DNA from: an uncultured Alphaproteobacteria bacterium
GTDB taxonomy: Bacteria > Pseudomonadota > Alphaproteobacteria > Rhodobacterales > Rhodobacteraceae
Assembly: GCA_902570265.1 (NCBI GenBank)
Contig: CACFXF010000017.1
Location: forward strand, 1-34,129
Direction: 5' to 3'
DNA length: 34,129 nt
Shown: piece after piece, positions 17,117-27,096 of the stretch
Numbering within the stretch: position 1 is the first letter of the stretch
How the letters are laid out: each line of letters starts with the position of its first letter
The notes under the pieces: generated by a model
What the model was told of the DNA's origin: nothing
Database searches by the model: none
The model's input: only the letters and a program-made list of their open reading frames with translations
Program-made: the position numbers and the translations under genes

Positions 17117-17733
17117 TAATTGATCCTATCCATATAAAAGGATATAAATTTTTTTAAAGCGATACTTCTGTGGCTGATTTTATTTTTTTCAAAATTAGTC
17201 ATCTCTCCGAAAGTTTTTTTATGACCGTCTGGAACAAATATAGGATCATATCCATGTCCATCTCTTCCTCGCATTGGCCAAGTTATTATTCCGTTAACAA
17301 TTCCTTCAAAAATCTCCTCATTTCCATTAGGAAAAGTTAAAACGAGTGTACAAATAAAATTTGCTGAAAACGGTTCTTGCTGTTTAGTTTCAATAAGTTC
17401 ATTCCATACTCTATGCATAGCCTTTTTAAAATCTCTACCTTTATCGGTGAATGCCCAATCCGCGGTATAAACTCCAGGTTTGTTTCCTAGTGCATGTACT
17501 TGTAAACCACTATCGTCAGCTAATGATGGTAAATTACTTTGCAAGCAAGAGATCTTCGATTTAATTCTTGCATTTCCAATAAATGAATTTTCTGTTTCAT
17601 TTGGCTCATCGAGATTTAAATCTTTTGATGATAAAATCTTTAAATTTAAATCTTTCAATAAATATTTAAATTCTTCTAACTTTCCTGTGTTATGGGTTGC
17701 TATAAGTAATTGATTTTCAGGAAAAAGGTTCAT
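17116..17733 (-). CDS. rdgB: XTP/dITP diphosphatase RdgB
   Basis: Ham1-family pyrophosphatase that hydrolyses dITP, XTP and other non-canonical purine nucleotides and so protects DNA from base-analogue damage. [17 protein letters not shown] opens the protein, [15 protein letters not shown] and [19 protein letters not shown] hold the substrate and metal-binding residues, and the C-terminal [15 protein letters not shown] and [18 protein letters not shown] blocks are all present. Length 205 is normal. It starts inside the 3' end of rph (17-base overlap) and ends one base into hemW, giving an rph-rdgB-hemW operon, a common alphaproteobacterial order. Confidence 0.95.
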   Translation of the reverse strand: MNLFPENQLLIATHNTGKLEEFKYLLKDLNLKILSSKDLNLDEPNETENSFIGNARIKSKISCLQSNLPSLADDSGLQVHALGNKPGVYTADWAFTDKGRDFKKAMHRVWNELIETKQQEPFSANFICTLVLTFPNGNEEIFEGIVNGIITWPMRGRDGHGYDPIFVPDGHKKTFGEMTNFEKNKISHRSIALKKFISFYMDRIN

Positions 17734-18445
17734 CTTCTATTGCTTTTTTTTGAAAATTTAATAATTCTTGAATACCTTTTTTTGAAAGTTGGAATAATTC
17801 TTCAAAGTTTTTGTAAGAGAAAGGTTCTTTTTCAGCAGAAACTTGTATTTCAATTATTTCGTTATCTTGATTTAAAACAAAGTTTGCATCTGTATTTACA
17901 TTTGAATCTTCTTCATAATCTAAATCTAAAACGGATCTTCCATTAAAAATACCACTTGATATAGCAGCAACCTGATTAACTATGGGATCATCTTTAATTA
18001 TTTGATTTTTCATTAAATAAATAGTTGCCAATTTAAGTGCTACCCACCCCCCTGTTATGGCTGCACATCTTGTTCCTCCATCAGCTTGAATTACGTCACA
18101 ATCAATTATTATTTGCCTTTCTCCTAATAATAATCGGTCAACGCATGTTCTAAGTGATCTTCCAATAAGCCTTTGAATTTCTAAAGTTCTGCCACCTTGT
18201 TTTCCTCTAGATGATTCTCGTTTCATTCTACTATTAGTAGATCTAGGCAACATACCATATTCTGCGGTTACCCAACCAAGTCCAGTTTTTCTCATAAAGT
18301 GAGGGACACTTTCTTCAATTGTAGCAGTGCAGATAATTTCAGTATTTCCGCATTTAATTATGCAAGAACCTTCTGCATTTTTAATTACATTTGTTTTTAT
18401 TGAAACAGATCTTATTTGATTGAAATTTCTTTTTGATGGTCGCAT
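17717..18445 (-). CDS. rph: Ribonuclease PH
   Basis: Phosphorolytic 3'-5' exoribonuclease that trims tRNA and other RNA 3' ends. [16 protein letters not shown] is the usual N-terminus, [16 protein letters not shown] and [18 protein letters not shown] are signature blocks with RNA- and phosphate-contacting arginines, and [25 protein letters not shown] holds the active-site acidic residues. [18 protein letters not shown] follows. Length 242 is normal. It is divergent from hrcA with a 76-base gap; the rph-hrcA adjacency is common in alphaproteobacteria. A promoter for the minus strand must lie in that gap but is not clear to me. Confidence 0.96.
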   Translation of the reverse strand: MRPSKRNFNQIRSVSIKTNVIKNAEGSCIIKCGNTEIICTATIEESVPHFMRKTGLGWVTAEYGMLPRSTNSRMKRESSRGKQGGRTLEIQRLIGRSLRTCVDRLLLGERQIIIDCDVIQADGGTRCAAITGGWVALKLATIYLMKNQIIKDDPIVNQVAAISSGIFNGRSVLDLDYEEDSNVNTDANFVLNQDNEIIEIQVSAEKEPFSYKNFEELFQLSKKGIQELLNFQKKAIEDEPFS

Positions 18446-18497
18446 AATTTAAATTCTCATAAATAATTTTTTAAAATATAATTTAACAGATAGTAAA

Positions 18498-18503
18498 TAT
18501 AAT
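18498..18503 (+). promoter_or_regulatory. Possible -10 element for hrcA
   Basis: TATAAT, a perfect -10 hexamer, ends 18 bases before the hrcA ATG. No good -35 is seen 17 bases upstream (the DNA there is all A/T), and no inverted repeat of the CIRCE type overlaps it. Confidence 0.3.
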
Positions 18504-18521
18504 AATTTCAACAAATTTAAA

Positions 18522-19589
18522 ATGAAAAAAAAATCGCAAATAGAAAAACTCACTGATAGAAGCAAAGAAATTTTCAGATGCTTAGTAGAAACATATTTAA
18601 ATACTGGAGAACCAGTAGGTTCTAGAACATTGGCAAAAAACCTAAGAAATAATCTTTCTTCCTCAACAATAAGAAATATTATGCAAGATCTGGAAGAAAG
18701 TGGCTTGCTAGGAAGTATACATATATCATCTGGTAGAATTCCAACACATACGGGTTTAAGACTCTTTGTTGATGGTCTATTAGAAATTTCTGATATGACC
18801 AAAGAAACAAAGAAAGAATTAGAAGGTTCTATTAAAGGAAGCGAAAATGAAATTCATCCTATATTGGATAGAGTTGGATCGATCCTATCAGGATTAACTT
18901 CTGGAGCTAGTTTGGTTTTAGCACCTAAGATAGAGTCTTCAATAAAACACATAGAGTTTGTTTCTTTATCTACAAATAGAGCATTAGTAGTCTTAGTTAC
19001 TACTGATGGACAGGTGGAAAATAGATTTTTTAAACCACCAGTTGGTCTAAATTCAAGCATTATGCGAGAGGCAGGAAATTTTTTAAACTCCATACTATCT
19101 GGTCACACTATTTCTGAAATTAGAAAAGTAATAACTGAAGAAATAGAAAAAAACCAAAACCATTTAGATAAAATTACACACAAACTCATAAAATCTGGGG
19201 TAGCTGCTTGGGCTCCTGATGTTATCTCTGGACGTGATAGGTTAATAATAAGAGGTAGATCTAATTTAATAGGTGATCTAGAAAATCAAGAAGAAATAGA
19301 GAAAATAAGAATTCTATTTGATGATTTAGAAAAAAAGAAAGATTTAGAACATTTATTAGATTTAACAGAAGAGGGTGAGGGAGTAAGAGTCTTTATTGGT
19401 TCAGAGAATAAATTATTTTCTCTATCAGAATCATCATTGGTATTATCTCCATACACAAACAGTAAAAGTAAAGTTATTGGTGCTGTAGGTGTTATAGGGC
19501 CAACTAGACTTAACTATGGTAGAATAGTTCCAATAGTAGATTACACTGCTCAACTTATAGGAAAAATGATTTCTGAAAGAAACGCATGA
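18522..19589 (+). CDS. hrcA: Heat-inducible transcription repressor HrcA
   Basis: Repressor that binds CIRCE elements and is kept active by GroEL. The N-terminal winged helix (about residues 5-80) has LVETYLNTGEPVGSRTL and LSSSTIRNIMQDLEESGLL with HISSGRIPTHTGLRLFVDGLL. The middle GAF-like domain has GASLVLAPKIESSIKHIEFV, and the C-terminus VIGAVGVIGPTRLNYGRIVPIVDY is a family hallmark. Length 355 fits. No CIRCE (TTAGCACTC-N9-GAGTGCTAA) was found before hrcA, dnaK, hslV or grpE here, so its likely target, for instance groESL, is outside the window. It is followed by mutS and not by grpE, the more common partner. Confidence 0.95.
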   Translation: MKKKSQIEKLTDRSKEIFRCLVETYLNTGEPVGSRTLAKNLRNNLSSSTIRNIMQDLEESGLLGSIHISSGRIPTHTGLRLFVDGLLEISDMTKETKKELEGSIKGSENEIHPILDRVGSILSGLTSGASLVLAPKIESSIKHIEFVSLSTNRALVVLVTTDGQVENRFFKPPVGLNSSIMREAGNFLNSILSGHTISEIRKVITEEIEKNQNHLDKITHKLIKSGVAAWAPDVISGRDRLIIRGRSNLIGDLENQEEIEKIRILFDDLEKKKDLEHLLDLTEEGEGVRVFIGSENKLFSLSESSLVLSPYTNSKSKVIGAVGVIGPTRLNYGRIVPIVDYTAQLIGKMISERNA

Positions 19590-19613
19590 TTTTTAATTCT
19601 TATAATTAAAATC
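19588..19613. terminator. AT-rich hairpin after hrcA
   Basis: GATTTT-T-AATT, loop CTTAT, AATT-AAAATC forms a stem of about ten pairs with one bulge, beginning within the hrcA stop codon. No T tract follows on the plus strand, so it is at best a weak terminator or an mRNA 3' stabiliser before mutS. Confidence 0.25.
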
Positions 19614-19660
19614 AAATATTTACAGGAACGAGTGATAACTAAAATTTGAAAAATTTTAAA

Positions 19661-22309
19661 ATGAAATCCCAAAATAATATAACTCCACTTATGCAACAAT
19701 ATATTGAAATAAAACGTGATTATTCAGATGTTTTATTATTTTTTAGAATGGGAGATTTTTATGAACTTTTCTTTGATGATGCATATTTAGCTAGTGATAT
19801 CTTAAACATTACTCTAACTAAACGGGGAAAATTGGAAGGAAAAGATATTCCAATGTGTGGAGTACCGCATCATTCATCTGATAGATATATTGAAATACTT
19901 ATAAAAAAAGGGATAAACGTTGCTATTTGTGAGCAAACTGAAACACCTGAAGATGCAAAAAAAAGAGGTTATAAGTCAATAGTTAACAGAGCGGTTGTGA
20001 GAGTAATTACACCAGGGACAATTTTAGAAGATAATTTGATTGGAGCTAAAACAAATAATTTTCTAATGTCTATAAATGATTTGAGAGGTGATATTTCAAT
20101 TAGTTGGGCTGACATTTCAACAGGTAAAGTAATAACGTCATCTACGTCAAATGATAAAGTTTCTTCTTACATTGCTAGAATCAATCCAAGTGAAGTATTA
20201 GTTTCAAATTCATATTATGAAAAAACAAAAATAAATTTGAGTAAAAAAGACACTAAAATAACTATTTTGTCAGATTCAAGTTTTAATTCGATCAATTCTA
20301 AAAATAAACTTTATCGTCATTATGGTGTAAGAAGCTTAAGTAGTTTTGGTAAATTTACATATTCAATGATTGGTTCTCTAGGAGCCATTTTAGATTATAT
20401 AGAGATCACTAAAATAGGTACTAATCTAAGTCTGAAGAGACCTATTGTTGAGAAAAAAAAATCATTTTTAGAAATAGATGAAAATACAAGAAAAAATTTG
20501 GAAATTAATAAATCTATAATGGGGGAAAAGAAAAGTTCTTTGATTAGTATTTTGAATAAAACTTCTACAAATTTTGGGTATAGAATTTTAGAGAATCGAT
20601 TGAATGCTCCACTTACGGATCTAAATCAAATAAAAGAAAGACTATTACTAACCGAGTTTTTTTATGAAAACTATATTTTAGCTACTGAACTTAAAGAAAT
20701 TTTAAGGATTTGTCCTGATTTTGAAAGAGCTTTCTCAAGATTGGCATTTTATAAAAATAGTTTTCAAGATCTTTTAACTATAAAAAAAGGTATAAAAACT
20801 TCTTTTAAAATAAAAAAATTTTTTAAAAATAAAAAAAATCAAATTTCCATTCCCATGAAATTATCAAAGATTTTAAACTCATTTAGTGAATTTTTAGATC
20901 TTGAAAAAACATTGGATGCTGCATTATCTGAAAATAACTATGATATCGGAAATCACACAAGTTATATCAACTATGGCTACAATTTGGATTTGGATAAATC
21001 AAGAGATGTTCTTTTAAAAAGTGAGAAATATATTTCTGATCTTGAGAAAAAATTAATTCAAGATACTAAAATATCAAGTTTAAAAATAAAAAAAAATAAC
21101 ATACTTGGTTATTTTATTGAAGTGACTTCAAGAAATGCAGAATATCTTTTAAACAATAAAGACAGCAAAACTTTCATTCATAGACAAACTACTGCAAATA
21201 CTTATCGATTTACAAATAATGATTTAGTTGCACTAGAAAACCATATTAATACAGCCAGTTTTAAAATAAGTGAATTAGAATTTAAAATTTTCAACGAATT
21301 AAAAAACATGGTTTTGGATTATGAATCTGATATTAGATCTTCAGCTGATTCAATTGGTGAGTTAGACTTTTTTTTAAGTTTAGGAATTGTTTCCAAAGAA
21401 GAAAATTGGGTTAAACCTGAAATTTCAGATAATAATGAGTTGGCTATCATTAACGGCAGACATCCTATTGTTGAAAAAAATGTTAGTATAAAAGGAGAGA
21501 CTTCTTTTATACCTAATGATTGTAATTTAGATAGTAAAAAAAATATAATTAATCTGATTACTGGTCCTAACATGGCTGGCAAATCAACTTTTCTAAGACA
21601 AAATGCAATTATTATTATTCTTGCTCAAATGGGATGTTATGTGCCCGCTAATCAGGCAAAAATAGGTATTGCAGACAGAGTTTTTTCAAGAATTGGTGCA
21701 TCTGATGACTTGTCCGAAGGTCACTCCACATTTATGATTGAAATGTTAGAAACTGCAACCATACTTAATCAGGCAACTGAAAAATCATTTGTCATACTCG
21801 ATGAAATTGGAAGAGGTACTTCAACTGTAGATGGTTTATCAATAGCCTGGTCGACTCTTGAATATCTTCATAAAAACAATAAATCTAGGACCCTTTTTGC
21901 CACTCATTTCCATGAGCTCACAGTTTTAGAAAAAACATTACCTAAGCTGAGTAATTTGACAGTAAAAATAGAAGAATTAGACGATAATATTATTTTTCTA
22001 CACAAAATTTTAAAAGGGAAAGCTAACCACTCATTTGGTATCGAAGTAGCTAAACTTGCTGGGATACCTATGGAAGTAATTGAAAGATCTAAATCATTAC
22101 TTGAGGATTTTGAGAAATATTCAAAAACAAATAGTTTTAATTTGAAAAAGGAAAAATCAAAAAGTTCGATGAAAAAATTTACTCATGAAAAGAAAAAAGA
22201 AATGTCTAAATCTGAGAACTTAATAAAGTCCTTGAATATTGATGAAATAACTCCGCAAGAGGCACTCCACATACTTTACAAGTTGCAAAAAAGTATATTA
22301 ATTAACTAA
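19661..22309 (+). CDS. mutS: DNA mismatch repair protein MutS
   Basis: Recognises mismatches and starts repair. Domain I opens with TPLMQQYIEIKRDYSDVLLFFRMGDFYELFFDDA, with the mismatch-contacting FxE-type segment (FYELF). The connector, lever and clamp domains follow. The ATPase has Walker A GPNMAGKST near residue 640, then SDDLSEGHSTFMIEMLETA, Walker B VILDEIGRGTSTVDG and the TLFATHFHELT block, and the C-terminal helices end in PQEALHILYKLQ. It is complete (882 residues). I prefer ATG 19661; TTG 19646 in the same frame would add five residues and neither has a clear ribosome site. Two A9 tracts (20453-20461, 21088-21096) keep the frame. It lies between hrcA and a convergent grpE. Confidence 0.96.
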   Translation: MKSQNNITPLMQQYIEIKRDYSDVLLFFRMGDFYELFFDDAYLASDILNITLTKRGKLEGKDIPMCGVPHHSSDRYIEILIKKGINVAICEQTETPEDAKKRGYKSIVNRAVVRVITPGTILEDNLIGAKTNNFLMSINDLRGDISISWADISTGKVITSSTSNDKVSSYIARINPSEVLVSNSYYEKTKINLSKKDTKITILSDSSFNSINSKNKLYRHYGVRSLSSFGKFTYSMIGSLGAILDYIEITKIGTNLSLKRPIVEKKKSFLEIDENTRKNLEINKSIMGEKKSSLISILNKTSTNFGYRILENRLNAPLTDLNQIKERLLLTEFFYENYILATELKEILRICPDFERAFSRLAFYKNSFQDLLTIKKGIKTSFKIKKFFKNKKNQISIPMKLSKILNSFSEFLDLEKTLDAALSENNYDIGNHTSYINYGYNLDLDKSRDVLLKSEKYISDLEKKLIQDTKISSLKIKKNNILGYFIEVTSRNAEYLLNNKDSKTFIHRQTTANTYRFTNNDLVALENHINTASFKISELEFKIFNELKNMVLDYESDIRSSADSIGELDFFLSLGIVSKEENWVKPEISDNNELAIINGRHPIVEKNVSIKGETSFIPNDCNLDSKKNIINLITGPNMAGKSTFLRQNAIIIILAQMGCYVPANQAKIGIADRVFSRIGASDDLSEGHSTFMIEMLETATILNQATEKSFVILDEIGRGTSTVDGLSIAWSTLEYLHKNNKSRTLFATHFHELTVLEKTLPKLSNLTVKIEELDDNIIFLHKILKGKANHSFGIEVAKLAGIPMEVIERSKSLLEDFEKYSKTNSFNLKKEKSKSSMKKFTHEKKKEMSKSENLIKSLNIDEITPQEALHILYKLQKSILIN

Positions 22310-22320
22310 TTTATATTAGT
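22305..22320. terminator. Short palindrome between mutS and grpE
   Basis: ACTAAT-TTAT-ATTAGT is a six-pair stem with a four-base loop across the 3' ends of convergent mutS and grpE. It is AT-only apart from two pairs and lacks a proper T tract, so a shared terminator is only possible. Confidence 0.25.
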
Positions 22321-22960
22321 CTTTCTTATCTCCTAATTCTTCTCTCTGGCCCGAAGAGACGGTAACGTTTGAGGCCCTTAGAAGTCTGTCACCTATTAAA
22401 AAACCAACAGTTAAAACTCCAATAATATGACCTTTTTCTACGTCATCTGAAGGGGATTCCATCATTGCTTGGTGTAGCTTAGGGTTAAACTTATCCCCAG
22501 AAGTTGGTTCTATTTTTTCAATTTTATTTCTCTTAAATATTTCAAGAAGATCCTTTTTTGTAAGCTCTAGACCTTCGATCATAGGTAAAGACTTTTCATC
22601 TAATATATCTTCAGCAAGATCTAAAGCTCTTTGCAGATTGTCATAAACACTAAGTATGTCTCTAGACATTTTAGAAACTGCATATATCTCTGCATCTTGA
22701 CGGTCTTTTAGAGCTCTTTTTCTGACATTTTCACTTTCAGCAAGTGATCTCATTAATTTATCTTTAAGTTCGTCTCTTTCTTTTACCAAGTCTTCCAAGT
22801 TTATTTCATTCTCATCATAAGCTAGTTGATTATCATTTTGTAAGTTAGGATCAGTTTCTTTACCACTTTCATTTTTCAACAGTTGATCACCTTCCTCTTC
22901 AACGACAACCTTCTCTAATGTTTCATCCATTTCGTTTGTTTTTTCTTCTGTATTTGACAT
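22316..22960 (-). CDS. grpE: Nucleotide exchange factor GrpE
   Basis: Releases ADP from DnaK. The first 65 residues are acidic and disordered-looking, followed by a long coiled coil (LVKERDELKDKLMRSLAESE, NVRKRALKDRQDAE). The C-terminal beta domain has PTSGDKFNPKLHQAMMESPS and GFLIGDRLLRASNVTVSSG. Length 214 is normal. It is the last gene of a dnaK-dnaJ-grpE unit on the minus strand, 9 bases after dnaJ, and its 3' end faces mutS across 6 bases. In many bacteria grpE sits next to hrcA; here mutS separates them. Confidence 0.95.
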   Translation of the reverse strand: MSNTEEKTNEMDETLEKVVVEEEGDQLLKNESGKETDPNLQNDNQLAYDENEINLEDLVKERDELKDKLMRSLAESENVRKRALKDRQDAEIYAVSKMSRDILSVYDNLQRALDLAEDILDEKSLPMIEGLELTKKDLLEIFKRNKIEKIEPTSGDKFNPKLHQAMMESPSDDVEKGHIIGVLTVGFLIGDRLLRASNVTVSSGQREELGDKKD

Positions 22961-22969
22961 TTTATTCTC

Positions 22970-24115
22970 TTATTTGTTTGTATTCCAAAAATTCTTTACT
23001 TTGCTAAAAAAATCTTTATTTACTGGGTTATTGTCTTTGCATGAATCTTCAAATTTTTTAAGAAGTTGAATTTGTTCAGCATTTAAATTAACAGGTGTCT
23101 CAACTAAAATTTCTATGTATAGATCACCCTTAATTCCACCCCTAATAGAAGGCATTCCTTTTCCTTTTAATCTGAGTTGTTTATTATTTTGAGAGCCTTT
23201 GGGAATTTTTACTCTTGTTTTCCCACCATCTAGTGTAGGAGCTTCTAAATCACCACCTAAAGCTGCTGTAGTCATTGTTATAGGAATTCTACAGAAAAGA
23301 TCTTTTCCCTCTCTTTCAAAAATCGAGTGTTTTCCAACTTCTATAAAAATATATAAATCTCCAGACTGTCCCCCTCTAAGCCCGGCTTCTCCTTCACCTG
23401 CAAGTCTAATTCTTGTTCCAGTTTCTACTCCAGGTGGTATGTTAACACTAAGTTTTTTTGACTTTTCTACTCTTCCCTGTCCACTACATAAACGACAGGG
23501 ATTTTTTATGATCTGGCCTTTGCCAGAACATGTTGGACAAGTTCTTTCTACTGTAAAAAAGCCTTGTTGTGCCCTTACTTTTCCTATTCCTGAACAAGTA
23601 GGGCATGAAGTAGGGCTTGCTCCAGACTGAGCTCCAGTACCGTTACAGGAATCACAAGATACAGAGGTAGGTACATCAATATTGGTTTTTTTACCAGAAA
23701 AAGAATCTTTAAGAGAAATCTGCATATTATATCTTAAATCTGCACCACGATTTGCTCTTTGTGAATTTCCTGATCTTGAATTTCCTCCACCCATGAAGTC
23801 GCCAAATAAATCTTCAAAGACATCTGAAAAGGCTGACGCAAAATCTCCATTAGATGCTCCACTAGTGTTAAAACCACCACCCATACTACCATCAAATGCT
23901 GCGTGACCATATCTATCATACGCAGCTCTTTTGTTTGGATCTTTTAGAATATCATAGGCTTCATTAACTTTTTTGAATTTTTCAGTAGCTGATAAATTAC
24001 CAGAATTTCTATCGGGATGAAGTTCTTTGGCTTTTGATCTGAATGCCTTTTTTAATTCATCATCAGATGCAGTTTTAGAACAACCAAGAATTTCGTAATA
24101 GTCGCTTTTAGACAT
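22970..24115 (-). CDS. dnaJ: Chaperone DnaJ
   Basis: J-domain co-chaperone that delivers substrates to DnaK and stimulates its ATPase. The J domain (1-70) has YYEILG and HPD (33-35). A Gly/Phe-rich linker (about 75-125) follows. The zinc-finger region has four CxxCxGxG repeats: [24 protein letters not shown] and CRLCSGQG. The C-terminal substrate domains contain [15 protein letters not shown] and [14 protein letters not shown]. At 381 residues it is a full class A DnaJ. It lies 53 bases after dnaK and 9 bases before grpE, and AGG stands eight bases before its ATG. It is likely co-transcribed from the dnaK heat-shock promoter. Confidence 0.97.
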   Translation of the reverse strand: MSKSDYYEILGCSKTASDDELKKAFRSKAKELHPDRNSGNLSATEKFKKVNEAYDILKDPNKRAAYDRYGHAAFDGSMGGGFNTSGASNGDFASAFSDVFEDLFGDFMGGGNSRSGNSQRANRGADLRYNMQISLKDSFSGKKTNIDVPTSVSCDSCNGTGAQSGASPTSCPTCSGIGKVRAQQGFFTVERTCPTCSGKGQIIKNPCRLCSGQGRVEKSKKLSVNIPPGVETGTRIRLAGEGEAGLRGGQSGDLYIFIEVGKHSIFEREGKDLFCRIPITMTTAALGGDLEAPTLDGGKTRVKIPKGSQNNKQLRLKGKGMPSIRGGIKGDLYIEILVETPVNLNAEQIQLLKKFEDSCKDNNPVNKDFFSKVKNFWNTNK

Positions 24116-24168
24116 AAAAAACCTGTTTATTTGGATTTTAACTAACTAAGAGTTGTCTTATCACAAAA

Positions 24169-26094
24169 TTATTTGTCAGTCTTGTTTAAATCTTCAAAAT
24201 CAGCATCAACAACGTCATCGTTATTATCTTCATTAGTTGTCCCACTATTTGCATTTTCTTCATTTGCTTGATTTTCTTGAGCTTCAGCTTTGTAAATAGC
24301 TTCACCAAGTTTCATAGCGGCATCTGTTACATCTTGTGCTCTTGCCCTGATTTTATCAGCAGATGGTTCCTCGCTATCTAAGGTTTCTTTTAGTGCTTTT
24401 ATCGATAACTCAATAGCTTCAACTGTTGATGGATCAATTTTATCAGAATGTTCTTCTAGTGACTTTTCTGTGCTATGTATTAAACTTTCAGCCTGATTTT
24501 TAGCCTCAATTAAATCTTTCTTTTCCTTATCTGATTCTGCATTTTCTTCTGCATCTTTGACCATTTTTTCAATATCTTCATCAGATAGTCCCCCAGAAGC
24601 TTGTATTGTTATTTTTTGTTCTTTACCAGTCCCTTTATCTTTAGCTGATACTGACACAATTCCGTTTGCATCAATATCAAATGTAACTTCAATTTGGGGC
24701 ACCCCTCTTGGAGCAGGAGGTATATCTTCTAAATTAAACTGACCAAGTACCTTATTATCATTAGCTATTTCTCTTTCTCCCTGGAAAACACGAATTGTTA
24801 CAGCACTTTGATTATCGTCAGCAGTAGAAAAGACCTGGCTTTTCTTCGTTGGTATTGTAGTATTTCTATCAATAAGTCGAGTAAAAACTCCTCCCAAAGT
24901 TTCAATACCCAGAGACAACGGGGTTACATCTAATAATACAACATCTTTTACATCACCTTGTAAAACTCCAGCTTGAATTGCTGCCCCCATAGCAACAACT
25001 TCATCAGGGTTAACTCCTTTGTGCGGTTCTTTACCAAAAAATTTAGTTACTTCTTCTATAACTTTAGGCATTCTAGTCATACCACCAACAAGAACTACTT
25101 CGTCAATCTCAGTCTTGGATAGGCCAGCATCCTTCAAGGCTGCTTGACAAGGTTTTAATGATCTCGCTATCAAATCTGAAACTAGACTTTCTAACTTTGC
25201 TCTAGTTAATTTAATAACCATATGTAAAGGTTGACTTGTTTTTGGATCCATAGAAATAAAAGGTTGATTTATCTCGGTCTGAGATTGAGAAGATAATTCA
25301 ATTTTTGCTTTTTCAGCAGCTTCCTTCAAACGCTGTAATGCCATTTTATCAGACTTTAAATCGACACCACTTTCCTTTTTGAATTCACTGGCTAAATAAT
25401 CAACTATTCTCATGTCAAAATCTTCACCACCTAAAAAAGTATCACCATTTGTTGATTTAACTTCAAATAATCCATCATCAATTTCTAAGATTGAAATATC
25501 GAAAGTTCCTCCACCTAAATCAAAAACAGCAATAGTTTTCCCACCTTCTTTATCTAGGCCATAAGCTAAGGCGGCGGCAGTTGGTTCATTAATAATCCTT
25601 AAAACTTCTAGTCCGGCAATTTTACCAGCATCTTTGGTGGCTTGTCTCTGAGCATCATTGAAGTATGCTGGAACGGTAATTACTGCCTGTGAAACATCTT
25701 GTCCTAAGTAACTCTCAGCGGTTTCTTTCATTTTCTGTAGTATGAAAGCGGATATTTGACTTGGAGAATACTTTTGATTTTCTACCTCAACCCAAGCGTC
25801 ACCATTTCCCTCATCTACAATAGAATAAGGAACCATATCCTTATCTTTTTCCACCATGGGGTCATCAATTCTTCTTCCAATTAATCTCTTTACTGCAAAT
25901 AAAGTATTCTCTGGATTTGTAACAGCTTGTCTTTTGGCAGGTTGACCCACTAGTCTTTCATCATCAGAAAATCCAACGATTGAAGGTGTAGTTCTAGCTC
26001 CTTCTGAATTTTCTATAACTTTAGCGTCTTTACCATCCATTAACGCTACACACGAATTTGTAGTTCCTAAATCTATACCAATAACTTTAGACAT
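24169..26094 (-). CDS. dnaK: Molecular chaperone DnaK (Hsp70)
   Basis: ATP-driven chaperone. The nucleotide-binding domain starts [18 protein letters not shown] and contains [48 protein letters not shown] and [13 protein letters not shown]. The linker [19 protein letters not shown] leads into the substrate-binding domain and a helical lid. The acidic tail ends in [12 protein letters not shown], like other proteobacterial DnaK. From ATG 26094 it has 641 residues. I chose this ATG because GGAAGGA lies about 7 bases upstream; an in-frame extension to 26124 ([10 protein letters not shown]...) adds non-conserved residues. A RpoH-type promoter lies upstream. It leads the dnaK-dnaJ-grpE unit. Confidence 0.98.
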   Translation of the reverse strand: MSKVIGIDLGTTNSCVALMDGKDAKVIENSEGARTTPSIVGFSDDERLVGQPAKRQAVTNPENTLFAVKRLIGRRIDDPMVEKDKDMVPYSIVDEGNGDAWVEVENQKYSPSQISAFILQKMKETAESYLGQDVSQAVITVPAYFNDAQRQATKDAGKIAGLEVLRIINEPTAAALAYGLDKEGGKTIAVFDLGGGTFDISILEIDDGLFEVKSTNGDTFLGGEDFDMRIVDYLASEFKKESGVDLKSDKMALQRLKEAAEKAKIELSSQSQTEINQPFISMDPKTSQPLHMVIKLTRAKLESLVSDLIARSLKPCQAALKDAGLSKTEIDEVVLVGGMTRMPKVIEEVTKFFGKEPHKGVNPDEVVAMGAAIQAGVLQGDVKDVVLLDVTPLSLGIETLGGVFTRLIDRNTTIPTKKSQVFSTADDNQSAVTIRVFQGEREIANDNKVLGQFNLEDIPPAPRGVPQIEVTFDIDANGIVSVSAKDKGTGKEQKITIQASGGLSDEDIEKMVKDAEENAESDKEKKDLIEAKNQAESLIHSTEKSLEEHSDKIDPSTVEAIELSIKALKETLDSEEPSADKIRARAQDVTDAAMKLGEAIYKAEAQENQANEENANSGTTNEDNNDDVVDADFEDLNKTDK

Positions 26095-26146
26095 AATTAT
26101 TCCTTCCCACTTTGTTCTATGCACCTTTATTATTTAAGGTTTACTC

Positions 26147-26176
26147 ATATATGGGTTTTCATTTTCACACTACAAG
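26147..26176 (-). promoter_or_regulatory. RpoH-type heat-shock promoter of dnaK
   Basis: On the minus strand CTTG (26176-26173) is followed after exactly 17 bases by CCCATATATG-like sequence (26155-26147). This fits the alphaproteobacterial RpoH pattern CTTG-N17/18-CYTATnT except for C to A inside the -10. It lies about 55 bases before the dnaK ATG. No CIRCE repeat overlaps it, so control by sigma-32 rather than HrcA is expected. Confidence 0.6.
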
Positions 26177-26298
26177 GATTAATTTATAAATTCTTATAAT
26201 TTTTATGACTAAAATCTCTTTATGTTGTATTAATAATTTATAAAATTTTTGATTTTTTCCATTTAGTTTTTCTTAATAAAATAAAGTAAGTTAAAATT

Positions 26299-27090
26299 AT
26301 GAGTAATTTATTAGTAATACCTGCAAGATACGATTCATCTAGATTTCCTGGTAAACCACTAGCACTTTTTGAAGATTCTAATGGAAAAAAAATAAGTTTA
26401 ATCGAAAAAACCTGGCAATTAGCATTAAAGCTTAATTCTTTTGATAAGAAAATAATAGCAACTGACGATATTAGAATAAAAGATTTTTGTGAAGGTTTTG
26501 GAGCAGAAGTTTGCATGACATCCAATGATCTTAGAAATGGATCTGAAAGAGTAGCAGAAACATTAAATCTACAGGATGAGAATTATAAAATAATAGTAAA
26601 TTTACAAGGTGATGCTCCTCTTACCCCAATATGGGTTATAGAAGGTTTAGTAAAAGAACTTGAAAAAAGCAATTATGAAGTAGCTACACCTGTTTTAAAA
26701 TGTGACCAAGGAACATTAAATAAACTCATTTCAGATAAAAAAGCTGGAAGAATAGGAGCAACAACCGTTGTTTTTGATAAAAATCAAAAAGCACTTTATT
26801 TTTCAAAAGAACTTATTCCACATATTAACCAAAAAAATTTAATAAAGAATCTAAGCTGTGTTTATCACCATATTGGAGTTTATGCTTACAAATCAGACGC
26901 TTTGAAAGCTTACATAAAATTTCCTCAAGGCAGTCTAGAAAAACAGGAAGGTCTAGAGCAGTTAAGATTTGTTGAAAATGATATTTCTATTAAATGTGTA
27001 ATTTCTACATTAAGAGGAAATGAATTCTGGGAATTAAATAACCCAAGTGACATACCTATAATTGAAAAAATTCTAAAAAAAAATGATTAA
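26299..27090 (+). CDS. kdsB: CMP-KDO synthetase (3-deoxy-manno-octulosonate cytidylyltransferase)
   Basis: Activates KDO with CTP for lipid A-KDO and LPS core synthesis. LLVIPARYDSSRFPGKPLA is the nucleotide-binding signature, TDDIRIKDFCEGFGAEVCMTS and NGSERVAETLN follow, and IIVNLQGDAPLTP carries the metal-binding Asp region. HHIGVYAYKSDALKAYIKFP and LEKQEGLEQLRFVENDISI are C-terminal family blocks. Length 263 is normal. An A9 tract at 27075-27083 near the end keeps the frame. It is divergent from dnaK (204-base gap) and convergent with ptsN, the stops being 6 bases apart. Its presence means the cell makes KDO-containing LPS. Confidence 0.95.
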   Translation: MSNLLVIPARYDSSRFPGKPLALFEDSNGKKISLIEKTWQLALKLNSFDKKIIATDDIRIKDFCEGFGAEVCMTSNDLRNGSERVAETLNLQDENYKIIVNLQGDAPLTPIWVIEGLVKELEKSNYEVATPVLKCDQGTLNKLISDKKAGRIGATTVVFDKNQKALYFSKELIPHINQKNLIKNLSCVYHHIGVYAYKSDALKAYIKFPQGSLEKQEGLEQLRFVENDISIKCVISTLRGNEFWELNNPSDIPIIEKILKKND

Positions 27091-27096
27091 ATCTAG

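Noticed and set aside
17710-17946. Plus-strand open frame over rdgB and rph
   Set aside because: It is antisense to two overlapping conserved genes and its residues are low-complexity Leu/Phe runs.
18446-18521. CIRCE operator before hrcA
   Set aside because: No TTAGCACTC or GAGTGCTAA half-sites are present in this gap or before dnaK.
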